DNA of 64,000 bases from Eubacteriaceae bacterium CHKCI004 (GCA_900016875.1 FCNR01000063.1:62001-126000), one strand, 5' to 3'; counted from the stretch's first letter, positions 26,325-34,879 are shown. A program made the numbers and translations. The notes: generated from the letters alone by a model not told the origin.

Positions 26325-27578
26325 GGTGTCCGGCTGGTCGGGCGTCGTTGCCTCCAATTGTACAAAGAATCCGGCGGACGCCAGTCCGATGACGCAGATG
26401 ATGATGCCGCTTGGAATCAGTACCCGGTAGGCGCTGTCGGAGAAACGGTCAAACAGGGCGCCGTAAATGATCTGGCCGGCAGGCTGGGCGCACAGGGAGA
26501 GGGTAAACACATAGGACATCACTTTTCCCATCAAATGTTCCGGCGTGCGTTCCTGTATCATGGAGATGGCATAGGTGGAGAAAAGGCTGCATCCAAGCTG
26601 GCAGGCGCAGAACATGATCAGCAGGATGATATAACGGGTAAATGTCCGGAGCGGCAGCAGAAAGGCGATGCCGCACGGTATCAGACAAAGACCGAAGAAG
26701 ACGAGAACAATAACAAGATGGCGTGGACGCATTCTCTTTGTCAGCGCCACAACACACAGACTTCCCAGAATGGACGCCACGCCCATGGCGCTTTCTGCGG
26801 CTCCATAATGGGCGGCTGACAGGACCAGAACGGTGCGCACCAGATATGGGAAGCCAACCACGGCGGTTCCCGCCACAAAGAGGCTCACTGCGGCCGCCAG
26901 AAGAAGCAGTTTCAGGATGCCCGGCTGTTCCCGGCGCAGAAAATGTATACTGACAGCGAAGTCCTCTCTGATCACGGTGAAGATTCCCGCGGACTGGGCA
27001 GGCTTCTTATAATCCAGACGGATAAAACATTCGAAAAGAGCAGTGACAAAGAAGCAGACCACTGCCGCATAAAATACCGGCCGGATTCCCAGAGCGGTAT
27101 AAAAAACACTTCCAAGAAACGGCGTGACCAGGAAGGCGATGGACGCCACCTGATTGACGACGGCATTTCCTTTTATAATATTCTCCCCGGAAAGCATCTG
27201 AGGGATGCAGGCCTGCACGGTGGGCGATTCAAAGGCTCCAAGCACAGAGAGGACGACAAGCAGTGTTCCGATGACCGGTATGTCCTGTCCGGACGCCATG
27301 GCGAAGCCTGCAATGAGGACGGACAGTCCGGAGAGAGTATCCAGAGCTACCATGATATTGCGCCGGTTGGCCCGGTCGGCAAGAATACCGCCGAAAGGCG
27401 ACAGCAGGATGGTAGGAATCATGGACAGCGCCAGAAGTCCTGCAAAGACGGAAGCGGAGCCGGTGCGCTCCAGCACATACATGGACAGGGCAAACTTCAG
27501 CGTATTATTTCCAATCAGGGAATTGATCTGCCCTGCAATCAAAAAGATAAAATTGCGGGTAAAAAGTTTCTGTTTCAT
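26307..27578 (-). CDS. MFS efflux transporter
   Basis: A 423-aa major-facilitator protein with about twelve membrane segments. The loop after helix 2 has GGILADRANRRN, the motif-A version typical of the MFS_3 group that includes macrolide efflux proteins, and GNTLKFALSMYVLE starts the transport domain. The substrate is unknown, probably a drug or amphiphile. The ribosome binding site is AAAGGAG. A TetR gene lies just upstream on the same strand, and a match to that gene's operator sequence precedes this gene, which suggests repression by it. Confidence 0.88.
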   Translation of the reverse strand: MKQKLFTRNFIFLIAGQINSLIGNNTLKFALSMYVLERTGSASVFAGLLALSMIPTILLSPFGGILADRANRRNIMVALDTLSGLSVLIAGFAMASGQDIPVIGTLLVVLSVLGAFESPTVQACIPQMLSGENIIKGNAVVNQVASIAFLVTPFLGSVFYTALGIRPVFYAAVVCFFVTALFECFIRLDYKKPAQSAGIFTVIREDFAVSIHFLRREQPGILKLLLLAAAVSLFVAGTAVVGFPYLVRTVLVLSAAHYGAAESAMGVASILGSLCVVALTKRMRPRHLVIVLVFFGLCLIPCGIAFLLPLRTFTRYIILLIMFCACQLGCSLFSTYAISMIQERTPEHLMGKVMSYVFTLSLCAQPAGQIIYGALFDRFSDSAYRVLIPSGIIICVIGLASAGFFVQLEATTPDQPDTLHRNI

Positions 27579-27891
27579 GCCAAACTTTACTCCTTTCAGT
27601 TCTTATTTGAATCTTTCAGAGGCCGGTATATCTGCCGGCGGTTATACCTTCAATACCGGACGATGGTATGTAAAATAGATAAGAAAAATACGGTATTTTT
27701 AATACCGTCTGAACGAATGTATATAATTTATAAGAATAGAGTTCCGTGATCGGAACTCTTAACCGGGCGCCGTGGTCTGCTGTGATAGCATATGCCATAT
27801 GCGCTGCCGCATGTCTTCTATATGCGCTGCTGTATGTTCTTCCATATGTTTTGTCAATTCTTGAATACTTATGCTTCAGAAGAATGTGTCT
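27579..27891 (-). promoter_or_regulatory. Leader of the MFS gene with several dyads
   Basis: This 313-bp gap holds no gene. It contains AACGAATGTAT at 27712-27722, the complement of the operator core found at the tetR promoter; a hairpin ACGGTATT-TTT-AATACCGT at 27690-27708, followed on the minus strand by ATTTTT (a possible tetR terminator); CCGGTAT/ATACCGG arms at 27623-27659; and a hairpin AGAGTTCCG-TGAT-CGGAACTCT at 27738-27759. A 23-bp unit (ATATGCGCTGC...) is imperfectly repeated at 27797-27843. Confidence 0.5.
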
Positions 27892-28539
27892 TTACGACTC
27901 GTCCGGCATTTTCTCAAAGAACTGTTCTACCAGCTCGTAAATGGAATCGTCCATCAGCGGTACGCCCATTTTTTCCAGCATGTCGCCGAGAAAGTGAAAC
28001 TTGTGTTTCATGCCTTCTTTGTCAGCCGGAAACACAGATGGCAGCAGCCACAGACTGGTGAGCAGAGGCATTAATTCCGCCAGCTCTTTGGCATACTCAG
28101 TGTGAAGAGAGCCGTCCCTGTTTCCTTCTTCCAGCAGTTCCTGATAGTAAGGTGTCAGGATACGCCGGTTGGATTCGATCATCTCCACCAGAAGGCGGGG
28201 ATTTCTCGTAAGAGGAATAGACTGAATAGTCATATCCGTGCGGGCTTCGTCTGACTGGTTCAGCCGGATGGCTTCCTGCAGCTTTTGCAGACCGTTGAGA
28301 TCAGAGCGGTTTCGGACGGCCTCAAAGGGATTGTTGGCGGAGAACATCCGGTCGCCGACCGCGTCCATAATCTCTTCCTTTGATTTAAAATGATGATAGA
28401 CAGCGCCCTTTGATAAACCGTCCAGCTCGTTGACAATGTCCTGAATGGTGGTATTGTCATAGCCTTTTTCCAAAAAGAGGCGCTGGGCCGCGTCAAGAAT
28501 CTTCTCGACAGTGACTTCCGGGTATTTGTTTCGGGCCAT
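27892..28539 (-). CDS. TetR-family transcriptional repressor
   Basis: A 215-aa regulator starting at ATG 28539, because the AAAGGAGGG that would serve it lies inside a longer reading of the frame. The N-terminal helix-turn-helix is classic: ILDAAQRLFLEKGYDNTTIQDIV then LSKGAVYHHFKSKEEI. The remaining helical domain binds an unknown ligand. Two ATACATTCGTT sites flank its own promoter and a third precedes the MFS gene downstream, so it probably represses itself and the pump. The ABC exporter genes lie directly upstream on the same strand. Confidence 0.9.
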   Translation of the reverse strand: MARNKYPEVTVEKILDAAQRLFLEKGYDNTTIQDIVNELDGLSKGAVYHHFKSKEEIMDAVGDRMFSANNPFEAVRNRSDLNGLQKLQEAIRLNQSDEARTDMTIQSIPLTRNPRLLVEMIESNRRILTPYYQELLEEGNRDGSLHTEYAKELAELMPLLTSLWLLPSVFPADKEGMKHKFHFLGDMLEKMGVPLMDDSIYELVEQFFEKMPDES

Positions 28540-28561
28540 ATCCTGCCCTCCTTTCTTATAC

Positions 28562-28627
28562 ATACATTCGTTATGTATCCATTATATGGGAGGACAGGAT
28601 TTCTGTCAAGATACATTCGTTTGGTAT
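28562..28627 (-). promoter_or_regulatory. tetR promoter with two operator sites
   Basis: On the minus strand, TTGACA (28609-28604) and TATAAT (28586-28581) are 17 bp apart, a consensus promoter. ATACAT-TCGTT-ATGTAT (28562-28578) lies just after the -10 and ATACAT-TCGTT-TGGTAT (28611-28627) just before the -35. This symmetric bracketing is a typical autorepression layout. Confidence 0.75.
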
Positions 28628-28648
28628 TTATATGCCAGTTTGCCTATC

Positions 28649-30433
28649 TTACTCAAACTGACTATAATACAATGCCGCGTAAGCGCCGCCTTTTTGCAGC
28701 AGCTCATTATGGTTGCCCTGCTCGATGATATTGCCGTGTTCCATGAAAAGAATGGTATCCGCGTCGCGGATGGTGGACAGACGGTGGGCGATAACGAAGC
28801 TGGTCCGTCCGCGCATGAGTTTTTTCATGGCCTTTCCGATCTCCACCTCGGTACGGGTATCCACACTGGAGGTGGCCTCGTCGAGAATCAGGATCGGCGG
28901 GTTGGTGAGGAAGACACGGGCGATGGTGAGAAGCTGCCGCTGTCCGGCGGACAGATTGGAAGCCTCGTTGTTGAGCATGGTGTCGTAGCCCTGCGGCATG
29001 GTCCGGATAAAGTAATCGACCTTGGAGGCTTTGGCCGCGGCGATGATTTCCTCGCGGGAAGCGTCCGGCTTGCCGTAGGCGATGTTTTCTGCGATGGTGC
29101 CGCCGAACAGCCAGGTATCCTGCAGAACCATACCGAAGTTCCTTCGCAGCTCGCTTCGGGTCATGTCAGCCACACTGATGCCGTCGATGGAAATCTTACC
29201 TCTGTTGATCTCGTAGAAACGCATCAGCAGGTTGACAAGGGTAGTCTTGCCGGCGCCGGTGCTGCCGACTACGGCGATCTTCTGACCCGGAGAGGCGGTA
29301 AAGTTAATGTCCTTCATCAGAAGCTGGGAAGGATCATAGCCGAAGCTGATGTGGTCGAAGGCGATTCTTCCTTCTGCCCGCGGCAGAGAAACCGGGTGAG
29401 CCGGATCAGGGATCTCTTCCTCCTCATCAAGAAGTTCGAAGGTACGTTTGGCGGAAGCGAAGGCTGCCTGCAGGGAGTTGATCATGTAGGAAGCCTCCGT
29501 CAAAGGCTCGGCGGTCTGGTTGATATACTGGAAGAACGCCTGCACCACGCCCACCGTCATGGTTCCGTTTAACATGGCATGGCCGGCGATGATGGCGATG
29601 ACCACGTTGGACAGACGGGTGAGAAGACGGATCAGCGGGTTGACACAGTTGGTCAGGAAGCCGACCTTCTGGTTGGCGATGGCCGCGTCCTCTGCGGCGG
29701 CGTCCACCTGCACCAGACTTTCATCCTCATGATTGAAAGCTTTGATCACATTTCTTCCATTATAATATTCTTCCACAATACCGGTCAGGACACCGATGGT
29801 CTCCTGCTGCTCAGAAGCACACTGCAGGCTTTTCTTTGAAACCATCTTTGTGATGAGCACGCTGATGACCATAAAAACGAGGAAGATGCAGGTCAGGAAA
29901 ACGCTGTAATAAAACATGACGATCAGGGAACCGATGATGGTTCCGATGGCAACGATCAGTTTTAACAGACCGGTCTGCATGACCTCGGTGATCTTGTCAA
30001 GGTCGCTGGTAACACGGCTCAAGATCTCGCCGGCTTTATTCTGGTCAAAGAACTTTAACGGCAGGCGGTGCAGCTTGTCGGCGATCTCCTCACGAAGATG
30101 CAGCACGAGGGTTTCCGCCACATTTGCCATCAGGTAGGACTGCAGGTAGTAGAAGATCCATGTGAAGAAATACTGTACGGTGAGCTGTACAAGTTCCCGG
30201 CCCATGTTGTCCCAGGTGATGGAAAATGCAGTGCCGTTCTCCCAGGCCGCCTGTATGCTCTGCCACAGGTGGTCGATGACGATGGCGCTGTACATCGGAT
30301 TCCAGATGCTCAGGCCCACGTAAATGATAATCGAAATACCGACGACGGTTAAACGAATATGCTGATTTTGCAGGTAGCTGAATAAACGGACGACCGTGTT
30401 TCGGCTGCCTGTTTTTTTCATGGTCTGGTTCAT
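28649..30433 (-). CDS. ABC exporter half-transporter, catalytically complete subunit
   Basis: A 594-aa fusion of six membrane helices and an ATPase domain. Walker A is GSTGAGKTT, the signature is LSAGQRQ, and Walker B is LILDEATSSVD with the catalytic Glu present. It overlaps its partner gene by four bases (ATGA). Because the partner has Asp in place of that Glu, the two should form a heterodimeric exporter of the BmrCD/LmrCD/TM287-288 kind with one active and one degenerate ATP site. It probably exports drugs or lipophilic compounds; the substrate is unknown. Confidence 0.9.
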   Translation of the reverse strand: MNQTMKKTGSRNTVVRLFSYLQNQHIRLTVVGISIIIYVGLSIWNPMYSAIVIDHLWQSIQAAWENGTAFSITWDNMGRELVQLTVQYFFTWIFYYLQSYLMANVAETLVLHLREEIADKLHRLPLKFFDQNKAGEILSRVTSDLDKITEVMQTGLLKLIVAIGTIIGSLIVMFYYSVFLTCIFLVFMVISVLITKMVSKKSLQCASEQQETIGVLTGIVEEYYNGRNVIKAFNHEDESLVQVDAAAEDAAIANQKVGFLTNCVNPLIRLLTRLSNVVIAIIAGHAMLNGTMTVGVVQAFFQYINQTAEPLTEASYMINSLQAAFASAKRTFELLDEEEEIPDPAHPVSLPRAEGRIAFDHISFGYDPSQLLMKDINFTASPGQKIAVVGSTGAGKTTLVNLLMRFYEINRGKISIDGISVADMTRSELRRNFGMVLQDTWLFGGTIAENIAYGKPDASREEIIAAAKASKVDYFIRTMPQGYDTMLNNEASNLSAGQRQLLTIARVFLTNPPILILDEATSSVDTRTEVEIGKAMKKLMRGRTSFVIAHRLSTIRDADTILFMEHGNIIEQGNHNELLQKGGAYAALYYSQFE

Positions 30434-32247
30434 GCTTCCTGTGCCTCCTTTGTCTGAGAATTATAGATTTCACGATAAACGGAACAGTGTTTCAGCAGTT
30501 CCTCGTGGGTGCCGATGCCGGCCATCCGTCCCTCGTTGAGCACCACGATCTGATCCGCATTTTTAATGGTGCTGACACGCTGGGCGATGATCACGACGGC
30601 GGCATCCTGCGTTTCCTTGGCAAGCGCCTTTCTGAGAGCCGCATCCGTCTTAAAGTCAAGGGCGGAAAAGCTGTCGTCAAAAATGTACAGTTCCGGTTTC
30701 TTTACAAGCGCCCGCGAGATGGAAAGACGCTGCTTTTGTCCGCCGGAGAAGTTCGTTCCTCCCTGCGCCACGTAGGAATTAAGGCCGTCCGGCAGAGACC
30801 GGATAAAGTCGCCGGCCTGTGCCACGTCGGCGGCGTGCATGATCTCCTCATCGGTGGCGTCTTTGTTGCTGTAGCGAAGATTGGAAGCGATGGTTCCGGA
30901 GAACAGCCACGCTTTCTGCTGCACGTAGGCAAGGTGATCCCGCAGAAAATGCTGCGTCATCTGCCGGATGTCCGTTCCGTTCAAACGGATGGAGCCCTGG
31001 GTTACATCGTGGAAACGGAGAATCAGGGAAGCCACAGTGGACTTACCGCTTCCGGTACCGCCGATGATCGCCGTGGTCTCACCCCGGCGGCAGGTGAAGT
31101 TTAGATGGTGCAGGGTGTTGTGCTCCGCGTCGGCAAACCGGAAAGATACGTCGTCAAAACGAAGCACCTCGTCACGAGGAGATACATTTCCGGAAATGTG
31201 TCCCGTGTCCGAAGGCTCCTGCCGCCGTGCCGGAGAGGAACCTGCCACGGGCGCGTCTGTCCTGTCCGGTTCTGCCGGATCTTCCGTCACCATATCCTGT
31301 ATCTCCGGCGTGTGGGAAAGAACTGCCTGGATACGCTCGCAGCATTCCAGAGCCCTCGGCAGGGTGAGGATGACCATCTGCGCCATCATCAGGAAGAACA
31401 TGATCATCAGGGCGTACTCGATCACGGCGGTGATATCGCCGATCTGCAGATTACCCAGATAGATGTCCGCGCCGGAGAGCCAGTAGACAACCACCACGAA
31501 GAAATTAATAAAGAAGAAGGAAAGACCATCGAGGTTGGCAAACTTCCGGTTCGCCTTGATGGATGTTTCCGCATAGTTTTTGAAGGCGAGATTCATACGG
31601 TCCGTCTCCCGGTTCTCGCTGTTAAATGCACGGACAACCCGGACGCCGGTGATGTTCTCAAGCAGGACTGTGCTCATGCGGTCCAGGAGCTTCTGCAGTC
31701 TTTTAAAGAGAGGAGAAGCGCTTCGCATGATGAAAAATGCCAGAATCAGCACCACCACAACGGCAGCCAGAAGGATGAATCCCATCCGCGTGTTCAGATG
31801 GAAGCAGAGGGCGAGAGCGATAACGCAGATCACCGGCACCGGCAGGATCATCTGGATGGCGCTGGTGAGAGCCATCTGAATGGTGTTGATGTCTGAAACG
31901 GTACGGGTTGTGATGGAAGCCGTACCAAACTGACGGAAATCATAAACAGACAGCTTCAGCGATTTTTTATAGATGGCCACACGGATATCCTTACCCACGC
32001 GGGAGGAAAGCTCCGCACAGGCGTATCCGCCGAAAATCGCGCAGCAGCCGGAAAACACGGAGATCACCGCCATCTGGATACCGGTGGTGAGCAGCTCCGA
32101 GAAGGAACTTCCCGATGTACCGAGGTTCAGCATCTCTGCCGCCAGTGTGGGAATGAACAGCGCGCCCACCACATCAAGAATCAGAAGCAGAACTGTGAGC
32201 GCACAGAGCTTCCAGTGAGGTCTTAAAAATTGTCGAATCAGTTTCAT
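30430..32247 (-). CDS. ABC exporter half-transporter, degenerate-site subunit
   Basis: A 605-aa membrane-ATPase fusion transcribed ahead of its partner. It has Walker A GGTGSGKST and signature FSGGQKQR, but Walker B reads YIFDDSFSALD, with Asp where the catalytic Glu should be, which marks the degenerate subunit of a heterodimeric exporter. A Pro/Ser/Asp-rich insertion of about 40 residues lies between the membrane part and the ATPase domain (around residues 310-350). Upstream is a leader containing a terminator, then a marR gene. Confidence 0.9.
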   Translation of the reverse strand: MKLIRQFLRPHWKLCALTVLLLILDVVGALFIPTLAAEMLNLGTSGSSFSELLTTGIQMAVISVFSGCCAIFGGYACAELSSRVGKDIRVAIYKKSLKLSVYDFRQFGTASITTRTVSDINTIQMALTSAIQMILPVPVICVIALALCFHLNTRMGFILLAAVVVVLILAFFIMRSASPLFKRLQKLLDRMSTVLLENITGVRVVRAFNSENRETDRMNLAFKNYAETSIKANRKFANLDGLSFFFINFFVVVVYWLSGADIYLGNLQIGDITAVIEYALMIMFFLMMAQMVILTLPRALECCERIQAVLSHTPEIQDMVTEDPAEPDRTDAPVAGSSPARRQEPSDTGHISGNVSPRDEVLRFDDVSFRFADAEHNTLHHLNFTCRRGETTAIIGGTGSGKSTVASLILRFHDVTQGSIRLNGTDIRQMTQHFLRDHLAYVQQKAWLFSGTIASNLRYSNKDATDEEIMHAADVAQAGDFIRSLPDGLNSYVAQGGTNFSGGQKQRLSISRALVKKPELYIFDDSFSALDFKTDAALRKALAKETQDAAVVIIAQRVSTIKNADQIVVLNEGRMAGIGTHEELLKHCSVYREIYNSQTKEAQEA

Positions 32248-32425
32248 AAATAGTCCGTCCTTTCCTAAAAAAGTTAAGAATAAATGAAAAGTAATAAAGC
32301 AAGAGCAGAGTTCTGTCGGCAGAACTCAAAAAAAGCGCCCGATTATTTCTTATAAAATAACCGAGCGCACTCGACATCTTCTCCGACAGTGCAGCTGCGG
32401 CTGCACCTCCTCCGATGAATGTCAT
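32174..32425 (-). CDS. Possible leader ORF spanning the attenuator
   Basis: ATG 32425, two bases after the marR stop, opens an 83-codon frame that runs through an Ala-coded hairpin (32389-32406), the terminator and the repeat hairpin, and ends inside the start of the ABC gene. Translating ribosomes would disrupt the terminator, as with the BmrB leader of Bacillus bmrCD. It has no strong RBS and may be only a chance frame through a repeat element. Confidence 0.25.
   Translation of the reverse strand: MTFIGGGAAAAALSEKMSSALGYFIRNNRALFLSSADRTLLLLYYFSFILNFFRKGRTIYETDSTIFKTSLEALCAHSSASDS
32308..32327. repeat. Hairpin repeat GAGTTCTG/CAGAACTC, ABC leader copy
   Basis: Perfect 8-bp arms with a TCGG loop. 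On the minus strand it reads GAGTTCTGCCGACAGAACTC, nearly identical to the hairpin at 61504-61524 before cysS. It lies directly downstream of the terminator-like hairpin in the leader of the ABC genes. Confidence 0.6.
32328..32368 (-). terminator. Terminator or attenuator between marR and the ABC genes
   Basis: On the minus strand GCGCTCGGTTATTT pairs with AAATAATCGGGCGC (two G-U pairs) around a 6-nt loop and is followed by seven T residues. It lies 60 nt after the marR stop and 80 nt before the ABC start, so transcription of the exporter from the marR promoter must pass it. Confidence 0.75.
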
Positions 32426-32427
32426 CT

Positions 32428-32886
32428 TTAATTATCTTTGTTTTTTTCATTGTCTCTGATATTTTTCAGCAGATTGGTAAACTTCCGGGAGCTTTCTACC
32501 AGCATCCGGCGTTCCTCCGAAGTCATCTGCCGCCAGGCCTGTTCCTCCATCTGGTGAAGGGTGAGAATGTGTTCCTCCACATATTTTTCTCCCGACTCTG
32601 TCAGAACCGCCTGTTTGGTTCTCTGATTATGTTCGTAAGGGATGAGCCGGACGAATCCTTTTTTGATCAGCTGTTTAAAAGCCGAATTTAGTGTCTGCCG
32701 GCTTAAGGAAAGCTGCTCGCTGATCTGGCTCTGGGTCTCATAACCCTCATAAATCAGCAGCAGCGACCAGAATTCCGGATCAGACAATCCACAGCTTCTG
32801 GCAAAAGCAGAATAGAGCCGGTCCAGCTCCATGGTCGTCTCGCGAAACATTTTCAATGTATGGGTATCCGTATTGTCCTGCTTCAT
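32428..32886 (-). CDS. MarR-family transcriptional regulator
   Basis: A 152-aa winged-helix regulator starting at ATG 32886 after AAAGGAGG, which excludes a longer upstream reading. The DNA-binding core reads TQSQISEQLSLSRQTLNSAFKQLIKKGFV, followed by the wing (EHNQRTKQAVLTESG). It lies upstream of the exporter on the same strand and probably controls it. A long dyad upstream of the gene is a good candidate for its own operator. Confidence 0.9.
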   Translation of the reverse strand: MKQDNTDTHTLKMFRETTMELDRLYSAFARSCGLSDPEFWSLLLIYEGYETQSQISEQLSLSRQTLNSAFKQLIKKGFVRLIPYEHNQRTKQAVLTESGEKYVEEHILTLHQMEEQAWRQMTSEERRMLVESSRKFTNLLKNIRDNEKNKDN

Positions 32887-32961
32887 ATCAGCCTCCTTTT
32901 CCGGTAAGCAAACGCCGTGTCCCCGGAAGGAGCCGACGCTGCCGCGTGCAGCAACATAAAT

Positions 32962-32992
32962 TGTCAAAAATCAGATATTATGATTTCGGACA
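32962..32992 (-). promoter_or_regulatory. Putative MarR operator
   Basis: Interrupted palindrome TGTC-NN-AAATCA-N7-TGATTT-NN-GACA with perfectly symmetric spacing, 76 bp upstream of the marR start. The size and symmetry fit a MarR dimer site. The regulator-site pairing is inferred from position. Confidence 0.6.
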
Positions 32993-33130
32993 GTTTGCAG
33001 TATACGCCTTGTGTCCGGGAATGTCAAGAAGTTTTTGGAAAGAGGATGACATTGCCGGAGAGATACAGTAAACGTGCCAATCAATATCCAAAAGAAAGGA
33101 AAATGAATGAAATATAACAAATAAAACAGA

Positions 33131-33226
33131 AAAAACCGGGAATGAGAGGATTCCCTTATGATAATGATAATAAAGAAAATATTTTGGAATTTATCATAAG
33201 GGAAAGGAATCATCCCCGGTTTTTTA
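33131..33226 (-). terminator. Long hairpin terminator after the surface-protein gene
   Basis: AAAACCGGG at the left and CCCCGGTTTTTT at the right close a long imperfect stem whose inner arms are TTCCCTTATGATAA and TTATCATAAGGGAA. It lies just beyond the stop of the minus-strand gene and ends in a T-run on that strand; runs on both sides may let it act both ways. The rest of 32,993-33,252 holds no gene. Confidence 0.75.
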
Positions 33227-33252
33227 TTGACTGAAAAAATATTTTGAAAATA

Positions 33253-34692
33253 TTATTTTTTAATTGCAATCTTAACGGTTTTACTATATGTTCCAAAAAC
33301 CTTCTTCAAGGAAGCATCCCGTTTAAAAGCACGTACTTTGATAAAGTATTTCTTCCCTTTTTTCAGTTTCTTGAGCGTAGCTTTCGCTGATTTCACCGTC
33401 ATTTTTTTACTTTTCTTAAATTTCTTGTTGGTGGCGTAACAAATCTCATATCCATCAGCGCCTTTTACTTTTTTAAAGGTCAGTTTTACCTTTCCTTTTT
33501 TGAGTTTCAGCTTAGGTTTTCCCTTTACTTTTGAAACGGTGACGGACTGTGCAGAAGACGAATTTCCATTAGCATTATTTCCGGCACCAGTACTCTGTGT
33601 GGTCTGTCCGGATGGGACAGAAGGAGCTGGTTTTACGTCAGAGTGGGTATAATCGTCTGATTCGGAATCTGATGGGTTCTCGGAGGAGTCGTCTTCTCCA
33701 GGTGGGTTATATATTCCTATGGAGTAAGAATTAGTTGTGGTTGCATGCCTATAGTATAAGTGAATATAATATGTCTCGCCGGCGGTGAGCCAATATCCAC
33801 CATATACATCATCAATCCGGGATACTTGATTTCCACTTGAATCAAAAATACTCTCATGTCCGCGGTTGTCAGTAGATTTCCACAACATTTTATATCTGTC
33901 AGTGGTTGATGGAGTGAAGGAAATATATTCATTAGATTTTCCAGTAGTAGGAATATATTGTTCTGCAAATAGTTCATTGTCTGTAACATAGACAGTATAG
34001 ATTGTGTTTGCTGACGAAACGTCATTTAATGAAACATTTGCAGAGTATTTTCCACTTTGCGTTGGTGTAAAAGTAATATTTCCATTTGTATCCATAGAAG
34101 GAGTTCCTTCTTCAATTGGAATAGAGGCAAAAGAACTCCACGTTATGCTATCCGAAGAGGACTGAAGCATGGTTCCATTCATATGGTTTTGATTAAAATA
34201 TTTGAATTCAGCTTTCAGTGTGAGTGGCTTTCCCAATTCAGTACATGCCGTAGAGTAGGTAGTTACATATTTTTCATTAACTACATCTATGGAAATAGAA
34301 TTTTGATAGTCTTGGTTGCTTTCATCAGTCATTGTTGGGGATAAAGTGTATTCCTCTGATTTTATAAACCTAATGGTAACAGACTTGCCTCCATCTTCAA
34401 GAGACACACTTATATTATTATCTTCTGGATTATATTCAGGAGTAAAATTCCATATAGCATGTTGAAAAGAAATATCTGCACGCGGAACGATTGTATAAGT
34501 ATGAGTGCTTCCTAATATGACAGAATGAAGTGCACCACTATCGTTACAACCGCATGTCTCTGTAGAATGACTAATTTCAAATCCTGATGAAACAGTATCT
34601 GCCTGGGTTTTCATGTCAACCAGAAATATGGCTGTAAAACTCAAGATTACAACAGAAAATGCCATAAAAAAGATCGTTTTGACTTTGTTCAT
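33253..34692 (-). CDS. Secreted surface protein with C-terminal Lys-rich FN3-like domain
   Basis: A 479-aa exported protein visibly more AT-rich than its neighbours. Residues 1-31 form a signal peptide. The body is rich in Ser, Thr, Asn and Asp with beta-sandwich character, including an Ig/PKD-like piece (FTPTQSGKYSANVSLNDV) and a YWLTAGETYYIHLYY segment like bacterial pre-peptidase C-terminal domains. A Ser/Pro/Asp linker leads to a Lys-rich fibronectin-III-like domain (LTFKKVKGADGYEICYATN) common in clostridial surface proteins. There is no sortase motif. The function is unknown, perhaps adhesion. The base composition suggests acquired DNA. Confidence 0.75.
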   Translation of the reverse strand: MNKVKTIFFMAFSVVILSFTAIFLVDMKTQADTVSSGFEISHSTETCGCNDSGALHSVILGSTHTYTIVPRADISFQHAIWNFTPEYNPEDNNISVSLEDGGKSVTIRFIKSEEYTLSPTMTDESNQDYQNSISIDVVNEKYVTTYSTACTELGKPLTLKAEFKYFNQNHMNGTMLQSSSDSITWSSFASIPIEEGTPSMDTNGNITFTPTQSGKYSANVSLNDVSSANTIYTVYVTDNELFAEQYIPTTGKSNEYISFTPSTTDRYKMLWKSTDNRGHESIFDSSGNQVSRIDDVYGGYWLTAGETYYIHLYYRHATTTNSYSIGIYNPPGEDDSSENPSDSESDDYTHSDVKPAPSVPSGQTTQSTGAGNNANGNSSSAQSVTVSKVKGKPKLKLKKGKVKLTFKKVKGADGYEICYATNKKFKKSKKMTVKSAKATLKKLKKGKKYFIKVRAFKRDASLKKVFGTYSKTVKIAIKK

Positions 34693-34879
34693 AAATTTCC
34701 TCCCTTACATTTTACATATATTTTTATTGTATTTGCTATTTATTTGTATAATTATGCCATTTTTCTTAATGATAAGTCAAGGGAAAATGTATAATTTTGC
34801 TGTCGCTTTATAAAAAAAGGAAAAAGTTATGACGGTCAATAAAAATTAAATGAACAAAAAAATTACATAACTTCCCCTG

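Noticed and set aside
26943-27749. Plus-strand frame of 268 codons opposite the MFS gene
   Set aside because: Its product is low-complexity and charged, and it shadows a convincing twelve-helix transporter.
27797-27843. Short CRISPR-like tandem repeat
   Set aside because: Only two imperfect 23-24 bp units adjoin without spacers; there are no cas genes in the window.
28511-29572. Plus-strand frame of 353 codons opposite the ABC gene
   Set aside because: Antisense to conserved ATPase motifs; the translated product has no recognisable domain.
33131-33226. Long inverted repeat as the ends of a small transposable element
   Set aside because: It lies right after a gene stop, ends in T-runs and has no target duplication, so a terminator explains it.
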